Origin: Aureispira sp964445645
GTDB taxonomy: Bacteria; Bacteroidota; Bacteroidia; Chitinophagales; Saprospiraceae
NCBI GenBank assembly: GCA_964445645.1
Contig: CAYULH010000030.1
Coordinates: 1 to 47,955, forward strand
Length of the DNA: 47,955 bases
Direction: 5' to 3'
In this document: positions 7,577 to 17,134 of the stretch, one piece after another
Position numbering within the stretch: position 1 is the first letter of the stretch
Layout of the letters: each line of letters opens with the position of its first letter
Made by a program: the position numbers and the translations under genes
The notes under the pieces: model-generated
Database searches by the model: none
Told to the model about the DNA's origin: nothing
The model's input: only the letters and a program-made list of their open reading frames with translations

Positions 7577-8908
7577 ATGCTACCAAAGAATTCACCACGT
7601 CTAATCAATGCTTGGGCATCTTATGATTGGGCCAATTCTGTTTACAATTTGATTGTAACCACAGCAATTTTTCCTGTTTTTTATGAGAATGTAACCAAAG
7701 AAGCATTTGGGGGGGAGATAGTGCCGTTTTTTGGGATTACTATTTCTAGTTCCGTGCTGTTTACCTATGCCATTTCTATTTCTTTTTTAACCATTGTATT
7801 TACCGCTCCTATTCTTTCAGGAATTGCCGATTATACGGGTAGCAAACGCCGTTTTATGCAGTTTTTTACCTATTTGGGGAGTTTGGCCTGTATGGGTTTG
7901 TTCTTTTTTGAAGGGCCCAATATTGAGTATGGAATTGCCTGTTCGGTTTTGGCGAGCATAGGCTATGCTGGGGCATTGGTTTTTTACAATGGTTTCTTGC
8001 CCGAAATTGTTACGCCCGACCGTATGGATAGTGTGAGTGCCCGTGGATTTACCTTTGGTTATGTGGGCAGTGTCATTTTATTGATTGTCAATTTGGCCTT
8101 GCTGATGTTTCCTGATAGCTTTGGATTTGAGGGCGCCAAAACAGCTACCCAATTTGGTTTCCTATTGGTGGGGCTTTGGTGGATGGGTTTTGCACACATT
8201 GCTTTTTATTACCTCAAGGATAGACCTACAGGCCAAAAATTTGACCGTTCTATCTTGGGGCGTGGTATGAATGAATTGAAACAAATTGGTGGCAAAATTA
8301 GCAATCGGCCTGTGCTAAAACGTTATTTGAGTTCCTTTTTTGCCTACAGTATGGGTGTTTCTACTGTGATGTTGCTGGCACCTTTATTTGCCTCCAAAGT
8401 AGTGGGCATAGAGTCTACAGAGATGATTGTTATCGTCTTAATCTTACAAGTCTTGGCTACTGTGGGAGCCATTTTCTTTGCTTGGATTTCAAACAAAGGA
8501 GGCAGTCGTTTGGCCATTAGTCTCATTCTGAGTATTTGGGTGGGGGTTTGTATTGCAAGTTTTTTCTTGAAGGCCAAACTGGGCTTTTATGGCTTGGCGG
8601 GCTTTATTGGCATTGGTATGGGGGGCATTCAGGCCATTTCTAGAGCCACTTACTCCCGTCTGATTCCCAAAGGAACCATAGATACAGCTTCTTACTTTAG
8701 TTTTTATGAAGTAACAGAGAAATCAGCCATTGTCATTGGTACTTTTTCTTTTGGTTTAATCAACCAGATGACAGGCTCTATGCGTAATAGTATGCTGTTT
8801 ATGGCCTTGTTTTTTGCAGTGGGATTCTTGATTTTGCAAGCCACTGATTTGGCAGGAGAAATGAAACGGGTAGAGGAAATGCCTGAGATGGAAGGGGAAG
8901 CTCACTAA
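7577..8908 (+). CDS. MFS transporter, UMF1/Atg22-like (copy 1)
   Basis: A 443 aa integral membrane protein with about 12 hydrophobic segments. The N-terminus NAWASYDWANSVYNLIV and the loop DYTGSKRRFMQFF are characteristic of the UMF1 family of major facilitator transporters (related to yeast Atg22). Substrates of the bacterial members are unknown. It is followed 71 bp later by a paralogue of identical length; bases 7619-7968 are identical between the two while the rest has diverged. The region just before each start is also shared (CTTAACCACAAACA). The protein ends in an acidic cytosolic tail, EEMPEMEGEAH. Confidence 0.82.
   Translation: MLPKNSPRLINAWASYDWANSVYNLIVTTAIFPVFYENVTKEAFGGEIVPFFGITISSSVLFTYAISISFLTIVFTAPILSGIADYTGSKRRFMQFFTYLGSLACMGLFFFEGPNIEYGIACSVLASIGYAGALVFYNGFLPEIVTPDRMDSVSARGFTFGYVGSVILLIVNLALLMFPDSFGFEGAKTATQFGFLLVGLWWMGFAHIAFYYLKDRPTGQKFDRSILGRGMNELKQIGGKISNRPVLKRYLSSFFAYSMGVSTVMLLAPLFASKVVGIESTEMIVIVLILQVLATVGAIFFAWISNKGGSRLAISLILSIWVGVCIASFFLKAKLGFYGLAGFIGIGMGGIQAISRATYSRLIPKGTIDTASYFSFYEVTEKSAIVIGTFSFGLINQMTGSMRNSMLFMALFFAVGFLILQATDLAGEMKRVEEMPEMEGEAH
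7619..7968 (+). repeat. 350 bp identical tract shared by the MFS pair
   Basis: Compared base by base with 9022-9371 (offset 1403), this stretch shows no difference, while sequence on both sides diverges at once (three differences in the first 45 bases; many beyond 7968, including third positions). Such a sharply bounded identical block inside diverged paralogues is the usual mark of gene conversion. Confidence 0.85.
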
Positions 8909-8979
8909 GCTGTTTTAGCATAGCTTTTTCCAATCGTCTATTTGCTTTTGTTACACTGTACTTAACCACAAACATCACT

Positions 8980-10311
8980 ATGCTACCAAAAAATTCACCA
9001 CGTCTGATCAACGCTTGGTCGTCTTATGATTGGGCCAATTCTGTTTACAATTTGATTGTAACCACAGCAATTTTTCCTGTTTTTTATGAGAATGTAACCA
9101 AAGAAGCATTTGGGGGGGAGATAGTGCCGTTTTTTGGGATTACTATTTCTAGTTCCGTGCTGTTTACCTATGCCATTTCTATTTCTTTTTTAACCATTGT
9201 ATTTACCGCTCCTATTCTTTCAGGAATTGCCGATTATACGGGTAGCAAACGCCGTTTTATGCAGTTTTTTACCTATTTGGGGAGTTTGGCCTGTATGGGT
9301 TTGTTCTTTTTTGAAGGGCCCAATATTGAGTATGGAATTGCCTGTTCGGTTTTGGCGAGCATAGGCTATGCGGGTTCATTGGTTTTTTACAATGGATTCT
9401 TGCCCGAAATTGTTACGCCCGATCGTATGGATAGTGTGAGTGCTCGTGGATTTGCGTATGGTTATATAGGCAGTGTATTGCTACTAATTGTCAATTTGGC
9501 CTTGTTGATGTTTCCAGAAACCTTTGGTTTTTCGGGCGCCAAAACAGCTACACAGTTTGGGTTTGTACTCGTAGGACTTTGGTGGGCAGGATTTGCCCAT
9601 ATTGCTTTTTATTACCTCAAGGATAAGCCTACAGGCAAAAAAATTGATCGTTCTGTCCTAAGACTTGGCATAAAAGAACTCCAACAAATTGGGCAAAAAG
9701 TCAACAATCGTCCTGTCCTCAAGCGTTATTTGATGGCGTTTTTTGCCTATAGCATGGGCGTTTCTACGGTAATGTTGCTCGCTCCTTTATTTGCTTCCAA
9801 AGTAGTAGGTGTTGGCTCTACAGAGATGATTATGGTTGTTCTCATCTTGCAACTATTGGCTACAGTGGGTGCTGTTTTCTTTGCTTGGGTTTCTAATAAG
9901 TTGGGTACTCGCCTAACTATTGCTTCTATTTTGCTGGTTTGGATATTCGTTTGTATTGCCTCTTTCTTTTTAGAAAACAAGATTGCTTTTTATGGTTTGG
10001 CTGGGATTATTGGTATTGGAATGGGAAGTATTTATTCAATTTCTAGAGCAGCTTACTCACGGCTTATTCCCAAAGGAGTAGTAGATACGGCCTCTTATTT
10101 TAGTTTTTATGAGGTAACAGAAAAATTAGCCATTGTTATTGGGACTTTTACCTTTGGTCTTATCAATCAAATGACGGGTTCTATGCGTAACAGCATGTTA
10201 TTTATGGCTTTGTTTTTTGCAGTGGGCATTTTGATTCTTCAAACTTCGGATTTGGACAATGAAATGAAGCGGATAGAGGAAATGCCAGAGGTGGAGGGGG
10301 AAGCACACTAG
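8980..10311 (+). CDS. MFS transporter, UMF1/Atg22-like (copy 2)
   Basis: A 443 aa tandem paralogue of the preceding transporter, with the same N-terminal YDWANSVYN signature, the same predicted topology of about 12 membrane segments and the same acidic tail EEMPEVEGEAH. The first 130 residues are almost the same as copy 1; residues from about 131 on differ at many positions and the DNA differs heavily there. The pattern points to an old duplication followed by recent conversion of the 5' third. It ends 3 bp before the end of the convergent RNase D gene. Confidence 0.82.
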   Translation: MLPKNSPRLINAWSSYDWANSVYNLIVTTAIFPVFYENVTKEAFGGEIVPFFGITISSSVLFTYAISISFLTIVFTAPILSGIADYTGSKRRFMQFFTYLGSLACMGLFFFEGPNIEYGIACSVLASIGYAGSLVFYNGFLPEIVTPDRMDSVSARGFAYGYIGSVLLLIVNLALLMFPETFGFSGAKTATQFGFVLVGLWWAGFAHIAFYYLKDKPTGKKIDRSVLRLGIKELQQIGQKVNNRPVLKRYLMAFFAYSMGVSTVMLLAPLFASKVVGVGSTEMIMVVLILQLLATVGAVFFAWVSNKLGTRLTIASILLVWIFVCIASFFLENKIAFYGLAGIIGIGMGSIYSISRAAYSRLIPKGVVDTASYFSFYEVTEKLAIVIGTFTFGLINQMTGSMRNSMLFMALFFAVGILILQTSDLDNEMKRIEEMPEVEGEAH

Positions 10312-10314
10312 TTT

Positions 10315-11481
10315 TTAAACATCCCCATCCAAATAAAGCCCTACTTCTATGCCCAACTCCTGTGCATACTGCTCTATCAATTGGCGTTTGTAATCACGCA
10401 AGCCCTCTGTGTTGCCTTCTGCCAAATCATCCATAAGGCGATTGCCCAAGATATAGGTCACGACTTGGTCGCCATGATTTTCGGCAATCTTGGCCTGTAT
10501 GGGCTTAAACACCTTCTTTTTGATTTCGTCGCGCTCTTTGCGTTTTTGGCGGCGTGCCCTGTGCTCGGCTGGGTCTAGGCGTTTGAAGGCATCGGCTGTT
10601 TTGGATAGTTGGGCTTGTTCTGCGGCTTGGGCAAAACGCTGAAACTGCTTCCACAAACGATCTTTGAAAGCCTCGTTCTTAAAGGCTTTGTAAATGCCCC
10701 TGATCTTGGCAAAACGATGAATTTGATTGGGGCGTTGAGACAATTCGCGCAAGTATTCTTTGTCAATCATCTGATAACTTGGGCGATTGTGTTGTTTGGC
10801 TAGTTCTTCTCTAAAGGCCATCAGATGCTCAAAGATGTAATACTCATGTTCTGATAAGCCATATTTATCTTTCTCTTTCAAATAGACATTATTATCAATA
10901 TCGGCATAAGAAAGGGTATCTATATACCTATTTTCCTCCTCAATCCACGCTCCTACTTCCTTGGCAGCTACCTCAGGTTCCAATTGTTCTTTTAGTTCAA
11001 ACAAATACAACACATCTCGTGCGGCATAATCCAGTTGCTTGGCCGATAATGGCCTAGAAAACCAATTGCTTTTCTGAGCAGCCTTGCTAATTTCTATATC
11101 CAAAAACTGCCCTAGTACATTGGCTAAAGATGCAGGAGGATAATTGAGCAAGCGCAGTGTAATGGCCAAATCATAGGTGTTTTGAGGAAAACAGCCCAAG
11201 GAATGTAACAACCTCAAATCTTCTCCAAAGGAATACACCACATTCTCAATAGTGGGATCTTCCAATACCTCGTACAAACCTTTCAAATCAATATTTTCGA
11301 CCAAGGGATCAATCAAAAAACACCGACCACCTGCAAATACCTGAACCAAACAAAGATTGAAGCCATAACGATAACGATTTTTGTCAAACTCCAAATCAAT
11401 AGCTAGGACATTTTGTTGTGCTAAAAATTGAATACAGTTATCTAGTTCATTCTGTGTATCAATATAATCCCAAGTTATCAT
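10315..11481 (-). CDS. RNase D-like 3'-5' exonuclease with HRDC domain
   Basis: The start is taken at MITWDYIDTQ (388 aa); an upstream ATG would add 17 residues without family features. DEDDy exonuclease residues are all present: D29 and E31 in LAIDLEF, D88 in FGEDLRLL, and Y152 and D156 in DYAARDVLYL. An HRDC nucleic-acid-binding domain spans about 212-290. A basic segment RRQKRKERDEIKKK near 325 and an extra C-terminal region follow. The family trims 3' ends of tRNA and other structured RNAs. It is convergent with the transporter pair and divergent from the TonB receptor. Family call firm; exact ortholog status less so. Confidence 0.9.
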   Translation of the reverse strand: MITWDYIDTQNELDNCIQFLAQQNVLAIDLEFDKNRYRYGFNLCLVQVFAGGRCFLIDPLVENIDLKGLYEVLEDPTIENVVYSFGEDLRLLHSLGCFPQNTYDLAITLRLLNYPPASLANVLGQFLDIEISKAAQKSNWFSRPLSAKQLDYAARDVLYLFELKEQLEPEVAAKEVGAWIEEENRYIDTLSYADIDNNVYLKEKDKYGLSEHEYYIFEHLMAFREELAKQHNRPSYQMIDKEYLRELSQRPNQIHRFAKIRGIYKAFKNEAFKDRLWKQFQRFAQAAEQAQLSKTADAFKRLDPAEHRARRQKRKERDEIKKKVFKPIQAKIAENHGDQVVTYILGNRLMDDLAEGNTEGLRDYKRQLIEQYAQELGIEVGLYLDGDV

Positions 11482-11850
11482 AATGGCTGGCTTTGTATTG
11501 GTGTTGTTGGTAAGTTCTAGGAATGTACACAAAGTACTATTTATCTTTGTTATTTTAGTGATGTTAGTGGAACAGCATGATAACTTTATTTTTTAATTAA
11601 ATAGAATAACTAGTTAAAATATTGTAATAATTTATCTTAAATCATATTTTATGACAATTTGCTGTTTTTTGTGTATCAAAAGAAAATTTCACGGCAAGAC
11701 AAACCAACATTCTTATTCTATCAACAAAAGCTCTGATAAAGTTGAATTGAACCCTTCCTATTCTTAGGATTTTCCTTATCTTCCTCAATACATAAGTACA
11801 AGACAAAAACAATACGCTGTTATAACTATACTTTCCAACACTCAATTAAC
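11482..11850. promoter_or_regulatory. Divergent intergenic region, RNase D / TonB receptor
   Basis: 369 AT-rich bases between divergent genes; both promoters should lie here. TATCTTTG (11542-11549, plus strand) fits the Bacteroidota -7 pattern TAnnTTTG, but it is 300 bp from the receptor start and no clear -33 partner was found. No gene, repeat or hairpin of note seen. Confidence 0.3.
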
Positions 11851-14202
11851 ATGAAAACACTGTTTACAATTATCATTGGACTACTTCTAACTGTTCTCAC
11901 ACAAGCACAAAGCACCCAAACCATCCGTGGAAAAGTAGTAGACCAAGTCACTCAAATGCCCTTAATTGGTGTGGTGGTTTTGGTAGAAACGCTCAATATA
12001 AACACCACAACAGATGTGGATGGGAATTTTGTTTTAGAAAACGTTCCTGTAGGCCGTCAAACCATTACTACTCAATACTTGGGCTACGAGCCCTATCGTT
12101 CAGAGGGGCTGCTCATTAGTGCAGGCAAAATGAGTTACCTAGAAATTGGCTTGCTAGAGCAAGTGCAAACGACCGAAACAGTGGTGGTATCTGCTTCGGG
12201 TGATGGCAATGGGGTTGGCAATAGAGCACTCAATGAACTTTCGGTGATTAGTGCCCGTTCCTTTTCGGTAGAAGAAACCAAACGCTATGCCGCTAGTATT
12301 GATGATCCGGGCCGAATGGCGGCAGCACTACCAGGTATTCAGATAGATGCAGACAACGAAAATGATGTGGTTGTTCGTAGTAATTCTTCGTTTGGGGTGC
12401 TTTGGCGATTGGAGGGCTTGGAAATTCCCAACCCCAATCACTTTGCACGACCAGCGACTACAGCGGGAGGTATTACGGCATTTTCGGCGGCAGTATTGGG
12501 CAATACCGATTTGTCTACGGGTGGTTTTGCGGCCGAGTATGGCAATGCCTTGTCGGGGGTATTTGATATGCGGAATAGACCCGGTAATATGGTAGAACGG
12601 GAACACTCCATCAAAATTGGTGTCGTAGGATTGGGGGCATCCACAGAAGGGCCTATCAAGAAAGGAAGCAGTTCTTACTTGGTCAATTACCGCTACTCTA
12701 CGGTAAGCTTGCTCAATGCTATGGGCTTGTATGTGACTGGCGAAAACGTCACCAACAGCTTTCAAGATTTGTCTTTTAATCTGACGTTTAATTCTAAGGA
12801 TAATAAAAACAAGGTAAAGGTATTTGGTGTAGGTGGATTGAGCAATGAGGAGTTTTTGATAAAAGACGATACCAGCACCTGGAACACGGTCTATGATTAT
12901 GTTGGGGAAAAAAGTGGTTCAAATATGGGAATTTTAGGGGTGTCTTTTAGACGCTTGCTCAATGAAAAATCCTATCTCAACATTGTAGCAGGTACGGTTT
13001 ATAACAATATTTTCTTGGAGCAGAGGATTCCGAATCTAGTGACCAATGATATTAATGACCAGACCTTAACCATAGATTATGATTATCATACCTTCCGCAG
13101 CCAATTGCACGCTACTTATAGTAATAAAATCAGCAAACGTTTTAGGCTCAAAACAGGTCTATCGCTTAGTGCAAACACCTACAATTTGGATTACTTTGAG
13201 GGTTCGCAATTTTTGGATAAAGTGAGTGGCACAACCTTTATTGCACAAGCTTATGTACAAGGCAGTTATCGCCCTACCGCCAATCTGACCATTAATGCAG
13301 GCGCACATGCCCTATTTTTTACGCTTAACAATACCTACAGTATAGAGCCACGCTTCGGCTTGCAGTACAAACCCACCAAAACCACAACGATTAGTGCGGC
13401 TTATACTTGGCATGGCAAGGTGTTGCCTATTGGCACCTATTTGTTGCAATTGTCGGATGGTAATGGGGGCAGTTACCAGCCCAATCGAAATTTGGAAATT
13501 GCAAAAATGCAACATGCTATTTTGGGTATTCAACAGGCTATTGGGCTAGGGTTTAATATTGGCTTGGAGGGCTACTATCAATATGGTTTTGACCAACCTG
13601 TAGGCACGGAACTCAACAGTGGTTTTTGGTTGCTCAATGAGCGAGAAAATTATGGTACACGAGCACTGGTTTCAGAAGGGCAAGCACAGAATTATGGTCT
13701 AGATCTTACTATTGAGAAAGCCTTTAGTCGTAGCTTTTTTATTTTATTAACAGGCTCTGTATTTTCGTCTCAATTCAAATCGTTGGGCGATACAGAATGG
13801 CTACGTACCCGAACAGACAAAGGCTGGGGAACTAGCCTGATGGGCGGCTATGAGCTTGCCTTTAAAAAAGGTGGTGCTTTACAAATTGGTGCCAAAACAT
13901 TTGTATCGGGTGGTTTGCGCTATACACCAGCCGATATAGCAGCCTCTAGGGCGGCAGGCATGTATGTTCCCGATCAGGAACGTATCTTTGGAGCGGCTGC
14001 CAGTACTTACTTTCGCCTAGATACTAGGATAGCTTATCGCAAAAATCACAAAAAACTCTCCTATACCATCGCTATAGATGTGCAGAATATTACCAATACC
14101 CAAAATGTGCGCTTCTTTATTTACGACCGTAAAAATACTGCTGTTGTTCCCCGTTATCAAGCAGGTTTGTTGCCTGTACTAAGTTTCCAACTTGATCTAT
14201 AA
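11851..14202 (+). CDS. TonB-dependent receptor with carboxypeptidase-regulatory domain (copy 1)
   Basis: A 783 aa outer-membrane protein with a signal peptide (MKTLFTIIIGLLLTVLTQAQ). Residues 24-110 form a carboxypeptidase-regulatory-like beta-sandwich (IRGKVVDQVTQMPLIGVVV...). The plug follows at about 130-240 (SFSVEETKRYAASIDDPGRM, then GGFAAEYGNALSGVFDM), and the rest is a beta-barrel ending in an aromatic-rich strand with terminal LSFQLDL. Such receptors import ligands across the outer membrane using TonB energy. No SusD partner is adjacent, so the ligand is not a predictable glycan. A close paralogue follows; the pair differ most in the N-terminal linker and in barrel strands and loops. 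Confidence 0.9.
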   Translation: MKTLFTIIIGLLLTVLTQAQSTQTIRGKVVDQVTQMPLIGVVVLVETLNINTTTDVDGNFVLENVPVGRQTITTQYLGYEPYRSEGLLISAGKMSYLEIGLLEQVQTTETVVVSASGDGNGVGNRALNELSVISARSFSVEETKRYAASIDDPGRMAAALPGIQIDADNENDVVVRSNSSFGVLWRLEGLEIPNPNHFARPATTAGGITAFSAAVLGNTDLSTGGFAAEYGNALSGVFDMRNRPGNMVEREHSIKIGVVGLGASTEGPIKKGSSSYLVNYRYSTVSLLNAMGLYVTGENVTNSFQDLSFNLTFNSKDNKNKVKVFGVGGLSNEEFLIKDDTSTWNTVYDYVGEKSGSNMGILGVSFRRLLNEKSYLNIVAGTVYNNIFLEQRIPNLVTNDINDQTLTIDYDYHTFRSQLHATYSNKISKRFRLKTGLSLSANTYNLDYFEGSQFLDKVSGTTFIAQAYVQGSYRPTANLTINAGAHALFFTLNNTYSIEPRFGLQYKPTKTTTISAAYTWHGKVLPIGTYLLQLSDGNGGSYQPNRNLEIAKMQHAILGIQQAIGLGFNIGLEGYYQYGFDQPVGTELNSGFWLLNERENYGTRALVSEGQAQNYGLDLTIEKAFSRSFFILLTGSVFSSQFKSLGDTEWLRTRTDKGWGTSLMGGYELAFKKGGALQIGAKTFVSGGLRYTPADIAASRAAGMYVPDQERIFGAAASTYFRLDTRIAYRKNHKKLSYTIAIDVQNITNTQNVRFFIYDRKNTAVVPRYQAGLLPVLSFQLDL

Positions 14203-14221
14203 GTTGGAGTTTCTCTTGAGC

Positions 14222-14286
14222 CACTAGGAATAATATTAGTCACAATATTTATTTTTTTTAATTAATTTCTAATATTATTCCTAGTG
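14222..14286. terminator. Stem-loop after TonB receptor copy 1
   Basis: Perfect 17 bp arms, 14222-14238 and 14270-14286 (CACTAGGAATAATATTA and its complement), with a 31 nt T-rich loop, 20 bp after the receptor stop. Likely the transcription end of copy 1; the U-tract is weak. Confidence 0.6.
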
Positions 14287-14788
14287 CATTTTTCTTAAGT
14301 ACAAAGCTCTAAACGCAACAAAAAACATCCCCAAAAAGTAACATATACCCTGTTGTTTTTTTTATTTAAAGACAGGTATACAACAAAAAATACAGCTACT
14401 TTATCGCTCTAAATACTATTTAGACTAATAAAGTTTAGCAGATTGTTTTCCATTCTTGATAATTTATTTACCTTTAATAATACAATATAACTGCTATATT
14501 GCCTGTTATATAACATCATTTATACACTTATTTTATTAAAACTTACCTCTTTAAAGACAAATTTGTTGTTTATTGAAAAAAAAATCACTTATTACAACTT
14601 ATTTTTGTCTATTTTAAATCAATTATTTAACCCTACTTCGTAAAAACAATCCCCCAATCACACGAATTCTACCCATATCTACCTTTGTTCGTGTGTATAA
14701 CTTGTAAACCTAACAAGTGTTTTGCAAGCAAATCAAGCGACAGCAATTGAGCCTCCCAAGCTTACAAACGAAGTATTATTTCAATAAT
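14287..14788 (+). promoter_or_regulatory. AT-rich spacer and leader of TonB receptor copy 2
   Basis: About 500 very AT-rich bases without a supported gene. TACCTTTG at 14680-14687 matches the Bacteroidota -7 motif TAnnTTTG, and transcription from it would give a leader of about 95 nt. A small inverted repeat ACTTGT/ACAAGT (14700-14717) lies in that leader. No -33 motif is evident. Confidence 0.35.
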
Positions 14789-17134
14789 ATGAAAACATTA
14801 TTTACTATTTTAGGATTGTTCTTGACCATTTTTATCCAAGCACAGAACACACAAACCATTCGCGGCAAAGTAGTGGATCAGGCCAGTCAAATTCCTTTGA
14901 TTGGTGCAGTAGTTATAGTAGAAGCCACAGGTTTTAATACTACTACTGATATTGATGGAAATTTTATTTTGGAAAATATACCAGTGGGTCGGCAAACGGT
15001 TATTGCACAGTATTTGGGATATGAGTCTTATCGTTCTACGGGTTTGTTGATTAGTGCAGGCAAGATGAGCTATTTGGAAATTGGATTGCAAGAGCAGGTG
15101 CAAACGACTAGAACAGTAGTAGTGACGGCCAAAGAAAGTAATGATATAGGCAACAAGCCACTCAATGATCTTTCTATTATCAGTGCCCGTTCTTTCTCGG
15201 TAGAAGAAACCAAACGCTATGCCGCCAGTATTGATGATCCCGGACGCATGGCGGGCGCATTGCCTGGTATTCGGACAGATTCGGACGACGAAAATGATAT
15301 TATTGTTCGGGGCAATTCCTCGTTTGGAGTGCTTTGGCGATTGGAGGGCTTAGAAATACCTAGCCCCAATCACTTTGGGCGTTCGGCGGCTACGGGGGGT
15401 GGTATTACAGCATTTTCGGCGGCGGTATTGGGCAATACCGACTTGCTAACAGGTGGTTTTGCGGCCGAGTATGGCAATGCTTTATCGGGGGTGTTTGATA
15501 TGCGTAATAGACTCGGCAATATGGTGGAGCGGGAATATTCTATCAAAATAGGTTTTGTAGGATTGGGGGCATCGGCCGAGGGTCCCATCAAGAAAGGACG
15601 CAGTTCTTATTTGGTCAATTATCGTTATTCAACGCTTGGATTGCTCAATGCTTTTGGCATCTATGCGATAGGCGATAATGTAGCCAATGATTTTCAAGAT
15701 TTGTCCTTCAATCTCACCTTCAATTCTAAAGACAATAAAAATGAAGTAAAAGTATTTGGTGTGGGTGGATTGAGTAATGAACTCTTTTTGATAAAGGAAG
15801 ATACAGCCGAATGGTTTACTATATACGACTATATTGGCGAACGAAGTGGCTCTAACTTGGGCATCTTAGGGGTTACATTTAGACGCTTGCTCAACCAAAA
15901 ATCATATCTAAAAATAGTGGCGGGTACGGTTTACAACAATCTTTTTTTGGAGCAACACCGCCCCAATCTTATTACGTATGACATCAATGACCAGACCTTG
16001 ACCAAGGAGTTTGATTATCATACCTTACGCAGCCAATTGCACGCTACGTATAGCAATAAATTTAGCAAGTATTTTAGGCTCAAAACAGGGCTTTCCTTTA
16101 CAGCCAATACCTATGATTTGGATTACTTTGAGGGGGCACAATTCTTGGATGAGGTGCGTGGCACTACCTTTATAGGCCAAGCCTATGTACAAGGGAGCTA
16201 TAGGCCCACCTCCAATCTCACCATCAATGCAGGGATGCACGCCTTGTTTCTTACCCTCAATAATACTTACAGCCTAGAGCCTCGCCTAGCGGTACAATAC
16301 AAACCCACCAAAACCACCGCCATCAATGCCGCCTATACTTGGCATGGCAAGGTATTGCCTATTGGTACTTATTTGTTGCAATTTCCAGATGGCAATGGAG
16401 GGCTACGTCAACCCAATAGAAACTTGGAGATAGCCAAGATGCAGCACGCCATTTTGGGCGTTCAACAATTGCTGGGCAAGGGTTTTAACATCAATGTAGA
16501 GGGTTATTATCAGTATGGCAATGACCAACCCACTAGCCCGATTCCCAACAGTGGTTTCTGGTTGTTCAACCAACGCTCCAACTATGGTACGCAGGAGATG
16601 AGTTCGGATGGTCAAGTGCGTAATTATGGCGTAGATGCTACTTTTGAGAAGTCCTTTAGCCGCAGATTTTTTGTTTTGCTCACTGGTTCTCTGTTTTGGT
16701 CAGAATTCAAATCTAAGGATGATATTGAGTGGCGGCGTACCCGTGTAGATAAACGCTGGGGAACCAATTTGATGGGCGGTTATGAGTTTGAATTTAAGAA
16801 AGGGGGCGTGTTGCAAATTGGGCTCAAGAACTTTATATCGGGCGGTTTGCGCTACAGCCTACCCGATGTGCCGGCCTCTTTTGCGGCCAATGAGTTTATT
16901 GAAGATCCAGCATTACTTTATGCTGCAGCCGGCAATACTTTCTTTCGTCTGGACACTCGAATTGCGTATCGCAAGGATCACAAAAACCTATCGTATACCA
17001 TTTCTATAGATGTACAGAACGTGACCAATGCCAGCAATAGGCGTTTCTTGCTCTATGACCACAAAAACCAAGGCTTTGTTCCAAGGTATCAATCAGGGCT
17101 AGTGCCTGTACTTAGCTTTCAGCTTGACCTTTAA
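14789..17134 (+). CDS. TonB-dependent receptor with carboxypeptidase-regulatory domain (copy 2)
   Basis: The start is taken at MKTLFTILGLFLTIFIQAQ (781 aa) because this aligns with the signal peptide of copy 1; an upstream ATG at 14717 adds 24 non-signal residues. The domain order is the same as in copy 1: regulatory-like domain, plug with ARSFSVEETKRYAASIDDPG, barrel ending in VLSFQLDL. Long blocks are identical to copy 1, and differences concentrate in segments expected to be extracellular loops. This suggests duplication followed by change of ligand or antigenic surface. Its TAA shares bases with the stop of the convergent gene, within TTAAGTAG (17131-17138). Confidence 0.9.
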   Translation: MKTLFTILGLFLTIFIQAQNTQTIRGKVVDQASQIPLIGAVVIVEATGFNTTTDIDGNFILENIPVGRQTVIAQYLGYESYRSTGLLISAGKMSYLEIGLQEQVQTTRTVVVTAKESNDIGNKPLNDLSIISARSFSVEETKRYAASIDDPGRMAGALPGIRTDSDDENDIIVRGNSSFGVLWRLEGLEIPSPNHFGRSAATGGGITAFSAAVLGNTDLLTGGFAAEYGNALSGVFDMRNRLGNMVEREYSIKIGFVGLGASAEGPIKKGRSSYLVNYRYSTLGLLNAFGIYAIGDNVANDFQDLSFNLTFNSKDNKNEVKVFGVGGLSNELFLIKEDTAEWFTIYDYIGERSGSNLGILGVTFRRLLNQKSYLKIVAGTVYNNLFLEQHRPNLITYDINDQTLTKEFDYHTLRSQLHATYSNKFSKYFRLKTGLSFTANTYDLDYFEGAQFLDEVRGTTFIGQAYVQGSYRPTSNLTINAGMHALFLTLNNTYSLEPRLAVQYKPTKTTAINAAYTWHGKVLPIGTYLLQFPDGNGGLRQPNRNLEIAKMQHAILGVQQLLGKGFNINVEGYYQYGNDQPTSPIPNSGFWLFNQRSNYGTQEMSSDGQVRNYGVDATFEKSFSRRFFVLLTGSLFWSEFKSKDDIEWRRTRVDKRWGTNLMGGYEFEFKKGGVLQIGLKNFISGGLRYSLPDVPASFAANEFIEDPALLYAAAGNTFFRLDTRIAYRKDHKNLSYTISIDVQNVTNASNRRFLLYDHKNQGFVPRYQSGLVPVLSFQLDL

